DNA of 64,000 nt from Neptunitalea chrysea (GTDB lineage Bacteria > Bacteroidota > Bacteroidia > Flavobacteriales > Flavobacteriaceae), in assembly GCF_027924145.1 (NCBI RefSeq), contig NZ_BRVP01000014.1, forward strand, positions 55,208 through 119,207. Reading direction: 5' to 3'. A model generated the notes under the pieces. The model saw nothing but the letters and a program-made list of their open reading frames with translations. It searched no databases and had not been told where the DNA came from. The number at the start of each line of letters is the position of its first letter. Positions within the stretch are counted from its first letter, which is position 1. The translations under genes and the position numbers were made by a program. Positions 16,647 through 26,638 of the stretch are shown one piece after another.

Positions 16647-18104
16647 TTAAAGTTCTTTTTGTTTAGGAAAACTAACGGTAAAAACCGTACCCATATGTAA
16701 TTTAGAAGTAAACGTAATAGATCCCTTATAGGTTTCTACAATATTTTTTACCATGCCTAAACCAAGTCCCATACCGCTGGTTTTGGTGGTAAATTTAGGT
16801 TCAAAAATTTTTTCTTTATTCGCTTCCGAAATACCTATTCCGTTATCAGCAACCTGAATTTTAATATGCTCTCCATCTTCAAATACGGTTACTAAAATTC
16901 GGGGTTCTTTATCTTCGGGTATTGCCTGTAATGCATTTTTAACCAAATTGGTAATAATACGTACCAACTGGGTTCTATCTAATTTGGCTATAAGTTCTTC
17001 TTGTTGCGGACGGTAAATAATGGTTTTCTCCTTAAAAATATCCAAGGCTAATTTTACCACACCTACTACATTTAAAGTTTCATTTTGCTGTGCAGGCATA
17101 TTGGCAAAACTAGAGAAGGCAGATGCAATACTACTCATGGTATCTATCTGCTGGATAAGCGTTTCTGAAAACTCTTTTACCTTGTTATGTACCTCCGGAT
17201 CTTCAGCGTCAAAATAACGTTGAAAAACCTGTACCGTTAAACGCATAGGCGTTAACGGGTTTTTAATTTCATGGGCTACTTGTTTTGCCATTTCTCTCCA
17301 TGCCTGTTCTCGCTCACTCTTTGCAAGTTTAACGGCACTTTCTTCCAACTTATCAATCATTCCATTATACGCTTCAATTAAATAACGTAACTCATCATTA
17401 GGTTCTTTAATGTGAATTTTTTGGTCGCCCTTGCTTAATTGAGTTTCGTGTAATTTATCGGAGATCGTTTTTAAAGATTTTGTAATGTAGGTAGACACAA
17501 AATACGCAAGAAATACCGCTATTATAATCATAAACACGTATACAATTACCAAACGGTATAGAAACTCCTCTAACTCTCTATTAGTTAAGGTATCATCTTC
17601 AAAATAGGGTATGTTAAGAATTCCTATAGGTTTAAATCGTGTGTCTGTAATATATACGTATAACGACTGGTAACTGTTACCTGCCGCATGTTGATAGGCT
17701 ACATAGCGTTTATTAGGACTGTTGTACAATTTGTTAAGTACATCATCTTTCAACTGCCTTGCCAAACCGTTGTACACTAATTGCGGGCGCGAGCTTTTGA
17801 TAATTTTTCCGTCTAAATCGTAAATATTAAAATTTACGTTCTGTATATCGGCTATCTCATAGATAGCATCTCTAAAAATGTACTGAAGATTATTGGTAGT
17901 TACTTCGTAGGTGGTTCCTTTTAGCACATAATCTATGCTAAGCATAATCTGCTCTTCCTTTGTTTGTAAGCGTGATTCGTGGTAATCTTTGGCTTGCTCT
18001 CGATACTGATAAATAGTAACAATGGCTATTAACAAACAGGCTATTACCACCAAGGTAATCATGGCTACAAAAATACGTGAGCGTAAAGATATTTTTTTAA
18101 GCAC
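16647..18104 (-). CDS. HAMP-domain sensor histidine kinase (NtrY-like)
   Basis: A 485-residue membrane kinase. A first transmembrane helix (about 12-32) and a second (about 185-205) bracket a periplasmic sensor domain of roughly 150 residues. A HAMP segment (about 205-260), a HisKA domain with AHEIKNPLTPMRL (His near 279), and a HATPase_c domain (N-box NLVKNALQAIPED, DNGIGI, then GMGLGLGMVKNIVE) follow. The AHEIKNPLTP form resembles NtrY-type kinases, usually paired with an NtrX-like regulator; none is seen adjacent. The next downstream gene is an enoyl-CoA hydratase. Confidence 0.92.
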   Translation of the reverse strand: MLKKISLRSRIFVAMITLVVIACLLIAIVTIYQYREQAKDYHESRLQTKEEQIMLSIDYVLKGTTYEVTTNNLQYIFRDAIYEIADIQNVNFNIYDLDGKIIKSSRPQLVYNGLARQLKDDVLNKLYNSPNKRYVAYQHAAGNSYQSLYVYITDTRFKPIGILNIPYFEDDTLTNRELEEFLYRLVIVYVFMIIIAVFLAYFVSTYITKSLKTISDKLHETQLSKGDQKIHIKEPNDELRYLIEAYNGMIDKLEESAVKLAKSEREQAWREMAKQVAHEIKNPLTPMRLTVQVFQRYFDAEDPEVHNKVKEFSETLIQQIDTMSSIASAFSSFANMPAQQNETLNVVGVVKLALDIFKEKTIIYRPQQEELIAKLDRTQLVRIITNLVKNALQAIPEDKEPRILVTVFEDGEHIKIQVADNGIGISEANKEKIFEPKFTTKTSGMGLGLGMVKNIVETYKGSITFTSKLHMGTVFTVSFPKQKEL

Positions 18105-18213
18105 CTACTTTTAGTTTTGCCGTTTAAAGATAGGAAATTATCTGGTCTTAAAAATTAAAATGCACTACTACTTACATTACACAGACAGCCTATAAATTTT
18201 GATGATTAAGATA

Positions 18214-18765
18214 CTATGCCTCCGGATTTTTTGCACGTATACGCTTATACAACTTTATACCCAGCATTAAGAAAATAGCCAGTCCTAATAAACCAACTAC
18301 ACCAAACACCCAGCTTACAGCGCTTTTTAAAATCACTAGAAACACCACAGCAAATAGCATAATAGTGGCTATCTCATTATAAATACGCATATAATTAGAG
18401 GTATATTTTACAATCCCCTGCTGTAGTTGTTTAAATATAAAGTGTGTTTTTATATGATATATTATTAGACCTACAACAAACAGTAGCTTTACATGCATCC
18501 AGGGTTGATGCAGATAGAAAGGTCTTACAATTAATAAAACAATAGCAAACAACGTTGCCAATACCGCCGATGGCCAGGTAATAATAATCCACAAACGTTT
18601 AGTCATTAGTCGTAACTGATCACACAGAATAGTTCTGTCTGGCTCAGCTTTGTCATTGGCCTCTATATAGTATATAAAAAGACGCGGAATATAAAACAAA
18701 CCCGCAAACCAGGTAACTACAAATATTAAGTGTAGTGACTTTATATAGTTGTAAAACTCTTCCAT
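18214..18765 (-). CDS. hemJ: HemJ-type protoporphyrinogen IX oxidase (CopD-like membrane protein)
   Basis: A 183-residue membrane protein with four to five helices and the HemJ/UPF0093 pattern: YIKSLHLIFVVTWFAGLFY with an intramembrane His near residue 11, YIPRLFIYYIEA, and the WMHVKLLFVVGL segment with conserved His and Lys. HemJ oxidises protoporphyrinogen IX to protoporphyrin IX in bacteria lacking HemG or HemY. It lies 10 bases after hemH, the next enzyme of the pathway, which strongly supports this role over a copper-resistance CopD assignment. Confidence 0.87.
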   Translation of the reverse strand: MEEFYNYIKSLHLIFVVTWFAGLFYIPRLFIYYIEANDKAEPDRTILCDQLRLMTKRLWIIITWPSAVLATLFAIVLLIVRPFYLHQPWMHVKLLFVVGLIIYHIKTHFIFKQLQQGIVKYTSNYMRIYNEIATIMLFAVVFLVILKSAVSWVFGVVGLLGLAIFLMLGIKLYKRIRAKNPEA

Positions 18766-18775
18766 TTTTATATGT

Positions 18776-19804
18776 TTATGCAGTAGTTTCTGTCACAGCC
18801 CATTGATCTACCCAACGTGCTAAAACATTAACCCAGTCCTCACGATCATTTAAACATGGTATAGCATAAAAGTTTTCACCTCCAGCCTCTATAAATTCTT
18901 CTTTACCTTCCATTCCTATTTCCTCCAAAGTTTCTAAACAATCAGATACGAAGGCAGGAGTAACAATAGCCAGATTTTTAACCCCCTTATGCGCTAAGTC
19001 TTCAATAGTTTTGTCGGTATATGGTTGTAACCAAGGATCTCTACCTAATCTACTTTGAAACGAAGTACTATAAGTTCCTTCTTTTAATCCTAGAGTTTCT
19101 ATTACCTGACGGGTTGTTTCATAACACTGATGACGGTAACAGAACTGGTGTGCCGGTGAAGGCGTTTTACAGCATTGACCATCTAACTGACAATGAGACT
19201 TTGTAACATCTGATTTTCTGATATGGCGTTCTGGAACTCCATGGTATGAGAATAATAAGTAATCCCATTTTTTACCCTTCAGTTCATCTGCAATTGACTG
19301 CGATAACACACGTACATAATCTGCATGATTATAAAAGGCAGGCACCTCTGTAAAAGACATTTTAGGAAACTTCTTCTTTCTAATTTCTTCTGCTAACACC
19401 AAAATAGTTTCGGTAGTAGCCATGGCAAACTGAGGATATAATGGCACTAATAATACCTCATCAACTCCCTTATCTGCTAACTCTTGTAGTCCACTCTCTA
19501 TAGACGGATTTCCATATCGCATTGCCAATGCCACCGGAACCGATACCTTTTCCTGTACCTTCTCCTGTAATCGTTCCGACAATACGATTAAGGGTGACCC
19601 TTCTTCCCACCATATTTTTTTATACGCAGCAGCTGATTTTTTTGGACGGGTATTTAAAATAATTCCTTTAACAATAAACGCTCTTAACAAATAAGGTTTG
19701 TCAATTACGCGCTCATCCATTAAAAACTGATCTAAATACTTCCTTACATCCTTAGGATCAGTACTGTCCGGAGAACCAAGATTCACAAATAATACGCCTT
19801 TCAT
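18776..19804 (-). CDS. hemH: ferrochelatase
   Basis: A 342-residue enzyme inserting ferrous iron into protoporphyrin IX, the last step of protoheme synthesis. Family motifs are GVLFVNLGSPDSTDP at the start, LLFSYHGVPERHIRK with the catalytic His near 187, CYRHQCYETTR, and TYSTSFQSRLGRDPWLQPYT with a late ECLETLEEIG-like block. The order hemH-hemJ, 10 bases apart, places the last two pathway steps in one unit. It diverges from the TraB-like gene, with a TAnnTTTG box on the minus strand at 19819-19826. Confidence 0.96.
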   Translation of the reverse strand: MKGVLFVNLGSPDSTDPKDVRKYLDQFLMDERVIDKPYLLRAFIVKGIILNTRPKKSAAAYKKIWWEEGSPLIVLSERLQEKVQEKVSVPVALAMRYGNPSIESGLQELADKGVDEVLLVPLYPQFAMATTETILVLAEEIRKKKFPKMSFTEVPAFYNHADYVRVLSQSIADELKGKKWDYLLFSYHGVPERHIRKSDVTKSHCQLDGQCCKTPSPAHQFCYRHQCYETTRQVIETLGLKEGTYSTSFQSRLGRDPWLQPYTDKTIEDLAHKGVKNLAIVTPAFVSDCLETLEEIGMEGKEEFIEAGGENFYAIPCLNDREDWVNVLARWVDQWAVTETTA

Positions 19805-19818
19805 GTGTTATTTTTTTT

Positions 19819-19826
19819 CAAAATTA
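19819..19826 (-). promoter_or_regulatory. hemH: -7 promoter box for hemH-hemJ
   Basis: Minus-strand TAATTTTG matches TAnnTTTG, 15 bases before the hemH start. Motif match only. Confidence 0.4.
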
Positions 19827-19864
19827 GTATTTAATTCTATTTTTACATATCTAACCTGTATATA

Positions 19865-22800
19865 ATGCGTTTTAAATTTTTCTTTGTCCTGTTTTTCAGC
19901 ATTGGTTTTTGCTTTGCACAAACTACTTCTAACAATAGCCTGCTTTGGAAAATTACAGGTAACAATTTAAAACAACCATCCTATTTATACGGTACTATGC
20001 ACGTAAGCAATAAAATTGCTTTTAGATTAGATGATGTATTTTTTAAAGCTTTAGATCAGGCCGAATATGTAGCACTGGAAAGCGATCCAAATTTATGGCT
20101 AGATTATTATAAAGACAGCCCCTTATCAATAGATTTTAACAATTACGACAGAGGAACTACTTATAAAAGCGTTGTTATTGAGCTCCCTAAGTTAACACAA
20201 GTTGCTACTACACTGGGTATAGACAACAGTATGATTAACAACATACTTTACCGAACCAATGTTTTTGCACAAAATTTTCAGGACGAAACATATCTGGACA
20301 TGTTTATTTATCAGGCTTGTAAAAAAGGTAATAAACAATTTGTACCGCTTGAAGATTTAAAAGAATCGGATTCTTTAATGAATCTTATTAATGAAGACGA
20401 TATTAAAAAGATCCCCGATGAGTGGTTAAAAACCCGAATGGAAAAAAATAATGAGAACTACGGTGAGCTTATTGAAAATGCTTACAGAGAGCGCAACATT
20501 TATTTAATTGATTCTTTACAAAAAGCCCTCTACGAGTTCAACTATCTTAAGTACATGCTGTATGAACGTAATAAGGTAATGGCAAAGGGTATTATAAGCA
20601 CCATACAAAAAGGCTCTACCTTTACGGGTATTGGCGCAGCACACCTTGCCGGTGAAGATGGCGTTATTCAACTACTAAGAGATGCTGGATACACCTTAAC
20701 TCCTATAACCTCTGAAAAATCTAAAATAGGAACTAACATAAAAGCTAAGTTCGAAGATACTTTTGTACCCATACAATTACAAGAAACCGCTTCTGAAGAC
20801 AGTATTATAACCTTAAAATTACCTACTAAATTATATAACTTCGGACAAAGTACTAATGGCATATATTATGCTTCACCAGATTTAACAAACGGTTCTTACA
20901 TTAGTCTTTTAAGACATAGTAAGTTTAATTATATCCCGAGTACCGATAGTATTACGCTGGCGAAACTTCAAGACTTATTTTTTGAAGCTATACCCGGAGT
21001 TATTATTTCTAAAAAAGAACTAGATACTAAACCCTATATGGGATTAGAGATTATTAGCAAATTAAAAAATGGCGATTATCAGCGTTTTCATCTGTATGAA
21101 ACCCCTACTGAAATTTTTATTCTAAAAATGAGTGGAAAGAAAGATTTCGTACTCAATTATAGTAATGAAATTTTTAATTCAGTTACTTTTAAAACACCTC
21201 ATAATACATGGGAAACAATCACCGATTACAATGAAAGTTTTGAAGTGCTGATGCCAGATGATTATGCATTCTATAACCCGAATCACACAGGTCAAAAATT
21301 ACTTCAGGCATATGACCAAGCAACAGGAGCTTATTATATAGTAGAAAATATTTCACTACATGATTACGACTATATTGAAGAAGATTATTTTGAATTAAAA
21401 CATTTGCAAAGAAGGTTTTATGAAGCGCTTAATTCAACTCCTTCTTATAATGATGTAGCACTACAAAACAATCACCCAATGCTTACCTCATCTGGCATTA
21501 TAGATTCAACTACAAACGCTAAGTTATATGTGGCTACTACTTTAAACAAAGACAATTATTACCTAATGGCTGCTTTTAACAGCTCTGTTGATGATGCCAA
21601 TACGTTTTTCAACTCCTTTAAAACTAAGGAACCCTCCTACCAAAAGGCATATGAAAAAGTAAAAGATACTGGGCTATGCTTTACAACCCTCACTACTATT
21701 AAATTACCACCCAATTATAAAAAAAGTAATTATAACAATGGGTACTTCAATAAAAAAAGAGACCATGATTACGAAGGCTATATATTAAAAAACAATTATA
21801 GAAATGATAGTAACGAAGCTATAGAAGTAAAAAGAATTCGACTTCCTGATTATCAGATGTACAACAACATAAACAGTCTTTGGGATACCGAATTTAGCTT
21901 ACCAAAATACCGTACGTTTATACAAGAAAATTTACCTGTAAGAACTCAAGAGGGAACAGATTATTACACCGAAGAACGAACGCTCACAGATACACTTAGT
22001 AGTAGAGCTATTTACATAAAACGTGTCTATAAACAAGGGAATATTTATATACTTAGTACGGTTACCGACACCCTAAATACACCTACTAAATATGTAACGG
22101 AATTCTACAATAATTTCACACCATTTGATTCACTGGAAGGAAAAAGTCCGTTTGAAGATAAAACACCTCTGTTTTTTGAAAAACTTAGAGCTAATGACAC
22201 CATAGTAACAGAAATATATAATCAAATAGTGTTTTCAGATAAACATCTCGACTCTTTGTTCTATTATGTTTCCAACTTTAATTTTTCTAAAAAACAGGAA
22301 GCTATTAAGCATATGTTTATACGATCTATTGCTACATCTAATGATAAAAGAGTAAAACCGTTTCTTAAAAAGCTATACATAGATTCTTATCACGATTCTT
22401 ATATTCAGGGATACATATTAAATACGCTTGCTGAAAAAGAAAATGAAGAAACTGTAAAAGATATTTTAGCGTTGTTAGAGGCCGACTTCCCGGTAAAAAC
22501 AATTATAAAAGAAAATTTTATAGCTACCATTTCAGACTCACTTTCACTTAGCAAAGAATTATTCCCAGAATTGTTAGATTACGCGCTAGTAGAAAATTAT
22601 AAATTACCCGTTTCAAAATTATTGTCTCAATTGGTTCTTCAGAAAAAAATAAAATCGAAAATGTACAAACACTTGATAGGACAATTTTTAAACGAAGCTA
22701 ATATTGAATTAAAAAAGGACTACAAAGGGTTTAATGGATACAAATCCTATTCATCTTACAAAGAATCACTTTTACCAAGTTATATTACGCTTCTATATCC

Positions 22801-23353
22801 TTATAAAAAGCAACAAAAAATAAGTGATTTTTTTAAGAAAATTGAACAGTCGGACAATACATACTTTAAAATAGTGTACCAGCTAATTAATAAAAAACTA
22901 GGTGAACCTGTTAACTCTAATTACTTTATTAGCTATGCTAAAAGTGAAAAAACCAGACAAATATTATATGAATTAATGGACGAGTACGAGCTTTTGAATT
23001 TATTTCCTAGAGAATACTTTCAGCAAGATTCTCTAAACATAGGATATCTATTTAGAAACCTCAGTTCTAATGTTGAAATTAAAAGTTATGAGCAAGTCAC
23101 AAAACAATGTATTACGAATAAATCAGGAAAATTTATGGTATACATCTATAAAGTAATTTATAAATATAGCTCAGGTACCGAAAACAAAAAGTTAAAAGCT
23201 CTATACATCCCTGAGAGTGAAAACCCTTCACTGGAGTTTATAGACTACACAAGTAAACTCATTAACACATACACTTCAGAAGAAAAATTGATAAAAAATA
23301 TACTTGAGGAAATAGAATTTGAAGACCGAGAACGAATAAAGAATTTTTATTAA
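19865..23353 (+). CDS. TraB/GumN-domain protein with a large C-terminal extension
   Basis: A 1162-residue secreted or periplasmic protein with a signal peptide (FKFFFVLFFSIGFCFAQ, about residues 3-19). Residues 20-290 match the TraB/GumN family: SYLYGTMHVSNK with the GTMH site, YVALESDP, a later GAAHLAGEDGVIQLLRDAGY block. TraB proteins are proposed metalloproteases related to erythromycin-esterase-like folds. The remaining about 870 residues, rich in Tyr, Asn and Lys, have no domain I recognise and include a possibly repeat-like helical C-terminal third (after residue 760). Family members are usually about 300 residues, so the extension is the oddity here. Confidence 0.8.
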   Translation: MRFKFFFVLFFSIGFCFAQTTSNNSLLWKITGNNLKQPSYLYGTMHVSNKIAFRLDDVFFKALDQAEYVALESDPNLWLDYYKDSPLSIDFNNYDRGTTYKSVVIELPKLTQVATTLGIDNSMINNILYRTNVFAQNFQDETYLDMFIYQACKKGNKQFVPLEDLKESDSLMNLINEDDIKKIPDEWLKTRMEKNNENYGELIENAYRERNIYLIDSLQKALYEFNYLKYMLYERNKVMAKGIISTIQKGSTFTGIGAAHLAGEDGVIQLLRDAGYTLTPITSEKSKIGTNIKAKFEDTFVPIQLQETASEDSIITLKLPTKLYNFGQSTNGIYYASPDLTNGSYISLLRHSKFNYIPSTDSITLAKLQDLFFEAIPGVIISKKELDTKPYMGLEIISKLKNGDYQRFHLYETPTEIFILKMSGKKDFVLNYSNEIFNSVTFKTPHNTWETITDYNESFEVLMPDDYAFYNPNHTGQKLLQAYDQATGAYYIVENISLHDYDYIEEDYFELKHLQRRFYEALNSTPSYNDVALQNNHPMLTSSGIIDSTTNAKLYVATTLNKDNYYLMAAFNSSVDDANTFFNSFKTKEPSYQKAYEKVKDTGLCFTTLTTIKLPPNYKKSNYNNGYFNKKRDHDYEGYILKNNYRNDSNEAIEVKRIRLPDYQMYNNINSLWDTEFSLPKYRTFIQENLPVRTQEGTDYYTEERTLTDTLSSRAIYIKRVYKQGNIYILSTVTDTLNTPTKYVTEFYNNFTPFDSLEGKSPFEDKTPLFFEKLRANDTIVTEIYNQIVFSDKHLDSLFYYVSNFNFSKKQEAIKHMFIRSIATSNDKRVKPFLKKLYIDSYHDSYIQGYILNTLAEKENEETVKDILALLEADFPVKTIIKENFIATISDSLSLSKELFPELLDYALVENYKLPVSKLLSQLVLQKKIKSKMYKHLIGQFLNEANIELKKDYKGFNGYKSYSSYKESLLPSYITLLYPYKKQQKISDFFKKIEQSDNTYFKIVYQLINKKLGEPVNSNYFISYAKSEKTRQILYELMDEYELLNLFPREYFQQDSLNIGYLFRNLSSNVEIKSYEQVTKQCITNKSGKFMVYIYKVIYKYSSGTENKKLKALYIPESENPSLEFIDYTSKLINTYTSEEKLIKNILEEIEFEDRERIKNFY

Positions 23354-23365
23354 GATACCTCTTTT

Positions 23366-24259
23366 CTATCGTAAGGCGATTACGTATTGCTTTGGGGTGG
23401 TACCATATTTTTTCTTAAACGCCGAGATAAAATGACTAGGAGTACTATACCCTACCCGTAAACTAATTTCGTTTACATTATGCTCCCCGCTTTCCAGCAT
23501 CTTACGAGCAAACTCCATTTTGTAATCAAATAAAAAGGTGTAAACAGGATCGCCGTATAATTGTTTAAACCCAACCTTTAATTTCTTTACATTCAACCCT
23601 ACCTCATTGGCAAGCTCTTGCAGTCCGGGTGGTTCGGCCATGTTGGCTATGATAATGTCTTTGGCTTTTCTTATTTTTAAAATATTCTCCTCGTCAATTA
23701 AAAATGGGCATTGCTCTATATCGGCATCCTCCTTATTAAAATACAAGCTCAACAATTCATACGCTTTACCCTTCGTATATAAAGTCTGAATATATTTATT
23801 TAAGGTAGTATTTAATAACTGATGCAATACCACCGCCATCCCTGGCGTAATTTTAGAATCGTTATAATACTTCTTATCTTTATTTTCGGTACTTAAAAAG
23901 TCGATATAACCGGCCTCGGTAGAAAACAGCGAGTGAAATTTCTGAATAGAAATTAAAATAGATACCAACCACGAATTAGCTCCTATCTCTAAATTAATAG
24001 GTAAATTTCGTTTCGGATTGTACAAAAGCAAAGCACTCTCCTCGCCTACATTTAAACTATATGCGCCCTCATTAAAGTTAAATTTAGAGGTGCCCTTCAA
24101 ACTAAAGTGAAACTGAATAAAACTACAGTCAATATCCTTTGTCACCAATACCGTTTCAGAGGTATCATTTTGATGTTTTAAAACAATGAAACCATTCTCA
24201 ATTCTAATTTCTTCTGAAGTACCTTGAGCGTTATTTTTAATTGATATTTCTTCCATCAT
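23366..24259 (-). CDS. AraC family transcriptional regulator
   Basis: A 297-residue regulator with an N-terminal ligand-type domain (about 1-190, containing CSFIQFHFSLKGTSKF and a cupin-like strand pattern) and a C-terminal double helix-turn-helix (about 195-297: LQELANEVGLNVKKLKVGFK, then VNEISLRVGYSTPSHFISAFKKKYGTTPKQY). It recalls the PchR-like iron-responsive AraC group, but the effector is not visible. It diverges from hemA across about 195 bases and is a candidate regulator of the heme operon (inference). It converges on the TraB-like gene. Confidence 0.9.
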   Translation of the reverse strand: MMEEISIKNNAQGTSEEIRIENGFIVLKHQNDTSETVLVTKDIDCSFIQFHFSLKGTSKFNFNEGAYSLNVGEESALLLYNPKRNLPINLEIGANSWLVSILISIQKFHSLFSTEAGYIDFLSTENKDKKYYNDSKITPGMAVVLHQLLNTTLNKYIQTLYTKGKAYELLSLYFNKEDADIEQCPFLIDEENILKIRKAKDIIIANMAEPPGLQELANEVGLNVKKLKVGFKQLYGDPVYTFLFDYKMEFARKMLESGEHNVNEISLRVGYSTPSHFISAFKKKYGTTPKQYVIALR

Positions 24260-24281
24260 CTAATTTTATTTTTATTTAGAA

Positions 24282-24289
24282 CAAATCTA
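24282..24289 (-). promoter_or_regulatory. -7 promoter box for the AraC gene
   Basis: Minus-strand TAGATTTG matches TAnnTTTG, 23 bases before the start codon. A TTTG lies upstream, but its spacing is not ideal. Confidence 0.4.
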
Positions 24290-24424
24290 AACTAGAGTTG
24301 TGCAAAACCTTTCAAACACTGCTAATATATAACTTTATACGGGTTTCAAGGCATTCGTAACATGCATTCTCCTTAAGCGATAAAAAAAGTACTTCTAGCG
24401 TTACTTTTTTATTTTCAACAAGCC

Positions 24425-24432
24425 TACTTTTG
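24425..24432 (+). promoter_or_regulatory. hemA: -7 promoter box for the hemA operon
   Basis: TACTTTTG matches TAnnTTTG and lies 24 bases before the hemA ATG. It is preceded by a T-rich region without a clear TTG. Confidence 0.5.
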
Positions 24433-24455
24433 TTTTCGTATTTCCTTTTGAGCAA

Positions 24456-25709
24456 ATGGAACGATATAATATTTCTAAAAATAGTACATTTTACGCTATT
24501 GGTCTAAGTTACAAAAAAGCCGACGCTAAAACGCGTGGTCTTTTTAGTTTATCAGATATAGCTAAATCAAATCTATTACTTCAAGCTAAAAATGAAGGTA
24601 TAGATGCCCTGTTGGTTACCTCTACTTGTAACCGTACTGAATTATATGGTTTTGCCCAACACCCATTTCAACTTATTAAATTATTATGCGAGCATTCGCA
24701 TGGTACCGTAGAAGAGTTTGGCAAAGTGGCTTATGTTCATAAAAACCACGACGCCATTGCGCATTTGTTCAAAGTAGGCACTGGTTTAGACAGCCAAATC
24801 TTAGGCGATTTTGAGATTATTAGTCAGATTAAACAAAGTTTTGTATCTGCTAAAGAAAATGGCTTAGCCAATCCGTTTTTAGAGCGTCTTACCAACTCGG
24901 TAATTCAAGCCAGTAAAAAAATTAAAACCGAAACCGAAATATCTTCAGGAGCTACTTCTGTATCTTTTGCCTCGGTTCAGTATATATTGCGCAACGTGTC
25001 TAATGTTTCCGAAAAAAATATTCTGTTATTTGGTACCGGAAAAATTGGAAGAAATACTTGCGAAAACTTAATTAAACATACTAAAAACAATAAGATTACC
25101 TTAATTAACAGAACTAAAGATAAGGCACAAAAAATTGCAGGTAAGTTTGATCTTACCGTTAAAGATTACGCCGATTTACCTTCTGAAATTAGAAAGGCAG
25201 ACATTCTTATTGTGGCTACTGGGGCTCAGAACCCTACTATTTCTAAAGAGCTTATTTTCCCAAATAAAAAATTATTGATTTTAGATTTATCTATACCTGC
25301 CAACGTTGCTGAAGACGTTGCTGAATTGGATAATGTAACCTTAGTTCCGCTAGATCTTCTGTCGCAATTAACCAATGAAACGCTAGAAAACAGAAGACAA
25401 TACATTCCTCAGGCAGAAGCCATTATTGAACAAATTAAAAAGGAATTTATAGATTGGTTAGAAACTCGTAAATTTGCACCAACCATTAAAGCACTAAACA
25501 AAAAACTTAAGTCTTTAAAAGATGCCGAGATTGATTATCAACGCAAAAAAATAGTTGATTTTAACGAGCAGCAAGCAGAGATTTTAAGTAACCGAATTAT
25601 TCAAAAAATTACTACACATTTTGCCAACCACTTAAAAGATTCGGGAGGTACAACAGATGTTAGTATTGAATTAATTCAGCAAGTGTTTCAGCTGGAAAAA
25701 GATTTTTAA
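24456..25709 (+). CDS. hemA: glutamyl-tRNA reductase
   Basis: A 417-residue enzyme reducing glutamyl-tRNA to glutamate-1-semialdehyde with NADPH, the first step of C5 tetrapyrrole synthesis. The catalytic Cys is C58 in TSTCNRTELYG. The substrate-binding QILGDFEIISQIKQ and the NADPH-fold LLFGTGKIGRNTCENL are present, as is the C-terminal dimerisation region. It heads hemA-hemC-trkH-trkA-hemD-hemE; its stop overlaps the hemC start by one base (25709). Its partner glutamate-1-semialdehyde aminomutase (hemL) is not in this window. Confidence 0.96.
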   Translation: MERYNISKNSTFYAIGLSYKKADAKTRGLFSLSDIAKSNLLLQAKNEGIDALLVTSTCNRTELYGFAQHPFQLIKLLCEHSHGTVEEFGKVAYVHKNHDAIAHLFKVGTGLDSQILGDFEIISQIKQSFVSAKENGLANPFLERLTNSVIQASKKIKTETEISSGATSVSFASVQYILRNVSNVSEKNILLFGTGKIGRNTCENLIKHTKNNKITLINRTKDKAQKIAGKFDLTVKDYADLPSEIRKADILIVATGAQNPTISKELIFPNKKLLILDLSIPANVAEDVAELDNVTLVPLDLLSQLTNETLENRRQYIPQAEAIIEQIKKEFIDWLETRKFAPTIKALNKKLKSLKDAEIDYQRKKIVDFNEQQAEILSNRIIQKITTHFANHLKDSGGTTDVSIELIQQVFQLEKDF

Positions 25710-26638
25710 TGAAAACAATCCGAATTGGTACACGTGATAGTGAATTGGCACTATGGCAAGCAAACACTGTAAAAAGTAAAATAGAAAGCCTTGGGTATAA
25801 AGCAGAATTAGTTCCTGTAAAATCTACAGGAGATATTATTTTAGATAAACCCTTATACGAACTTGGCATCACCGGTATTTTTACCAAAACCTTAGATGTT
25901 GCCATGTTAGCCGGTAAAGCAGATATTGCGGTACATAGCATGAAAGATGTACCTACACTATTACCTAAAGGTATTGTAAAAGCGGCTGTTTTAAAACGTG
26001 CTCCTTCAGAAGACATCTTAGTTCATAAAGGAAATACTGCTTTTTTTGAAGGTAACGGAACCATTGCTACCGGAAGTTTACGAAGAAAAGCCCAATGGCT
26101 ACATAAATACCCGCAGCATCAAGTAGAAGATCTAAGAGGAAATGTTAATACACGTTTACAAAAACTGGAAGACAACTCTTGGGACGGAGCTATTTTTGCC
26201 AAAGCCGGATTGGAACGTATTGAGCTTACCCCTGAAAACCATACCGTATTAGATTGGATGATACCAGCACCCGCACAAGGGGCTATGTTGGTGGTTGCCA
26301 TGGAAAACGACACTTATACAAAAAACATTCTTGCAAAGTTAAACGACGAAGATACCGATATATGTACACATGTTGAACGTGACTTTTTAAGAACTTTAGA
26401 AGGTGGGTGTACCGCTCCAATAGGAGCGTTAGCTACTATAGAAAACAACGTTATTAACTTTAAAGGTGGGCTATTTAGCCTAGATGGTAAACAAAAATTA
26501 ATTGTAGAAAATAGTATCGCTAAAGAATCCTTTAGTAACTTTGGTAATATTTGTGCTACTAACGTATTGAATAATGGTGGTTCTGAACTAATGAAAAAAA
26601 TACGAGAAGTACTTAAGCCAAAATCAACTAATGAATAA
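25709..26638 (+). CDS. hemC: hydroxymethylbilane synthase (porphobilinogen deaminase)
   Basis: A 309-residue enzyme polymerising four porphobilinogens into hydroxymethylbilane. It begins IRIGTRDSELALWQA and contains VHSMKDVPT, TGSLRRKAQW and LRGNVNTRL for substrate and cofactor binding. The dipyrromethane-cofactor Cys lies in EGGCTAPIGA near residue 234. It overlaps hemA by 1 base and its 3' end overlaps the TrkH start by 8 bases, indicating translational coupling. Confidence 0.96.
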   Translation: MKTIRIGTRDSELALWQANTVKSKIESLGYKAELVPVKSTGDIILDKPLYELGITGIFTKTLDVAMLAGKADIAVHSMKDVPTLLPKGIVKAAVLKRAPSEDILVHKGNTAFFEGNGTIATGSLRRKAQWLHKYPQHQVEDLRGNVNTRLQKLEDNSWDGAIFAKAGLERIELTPENHTVLDWMIPAPAQGAMLVVAMENDTYTKNILAKLNDEDTDICTHVERDFLRTLEGGCTAPIGALATIENNVINFKGGLFSLDGKQKLIVENSIAKESFSNFGNICATNVLNNGGSELMKKIREVLKPKSTNE

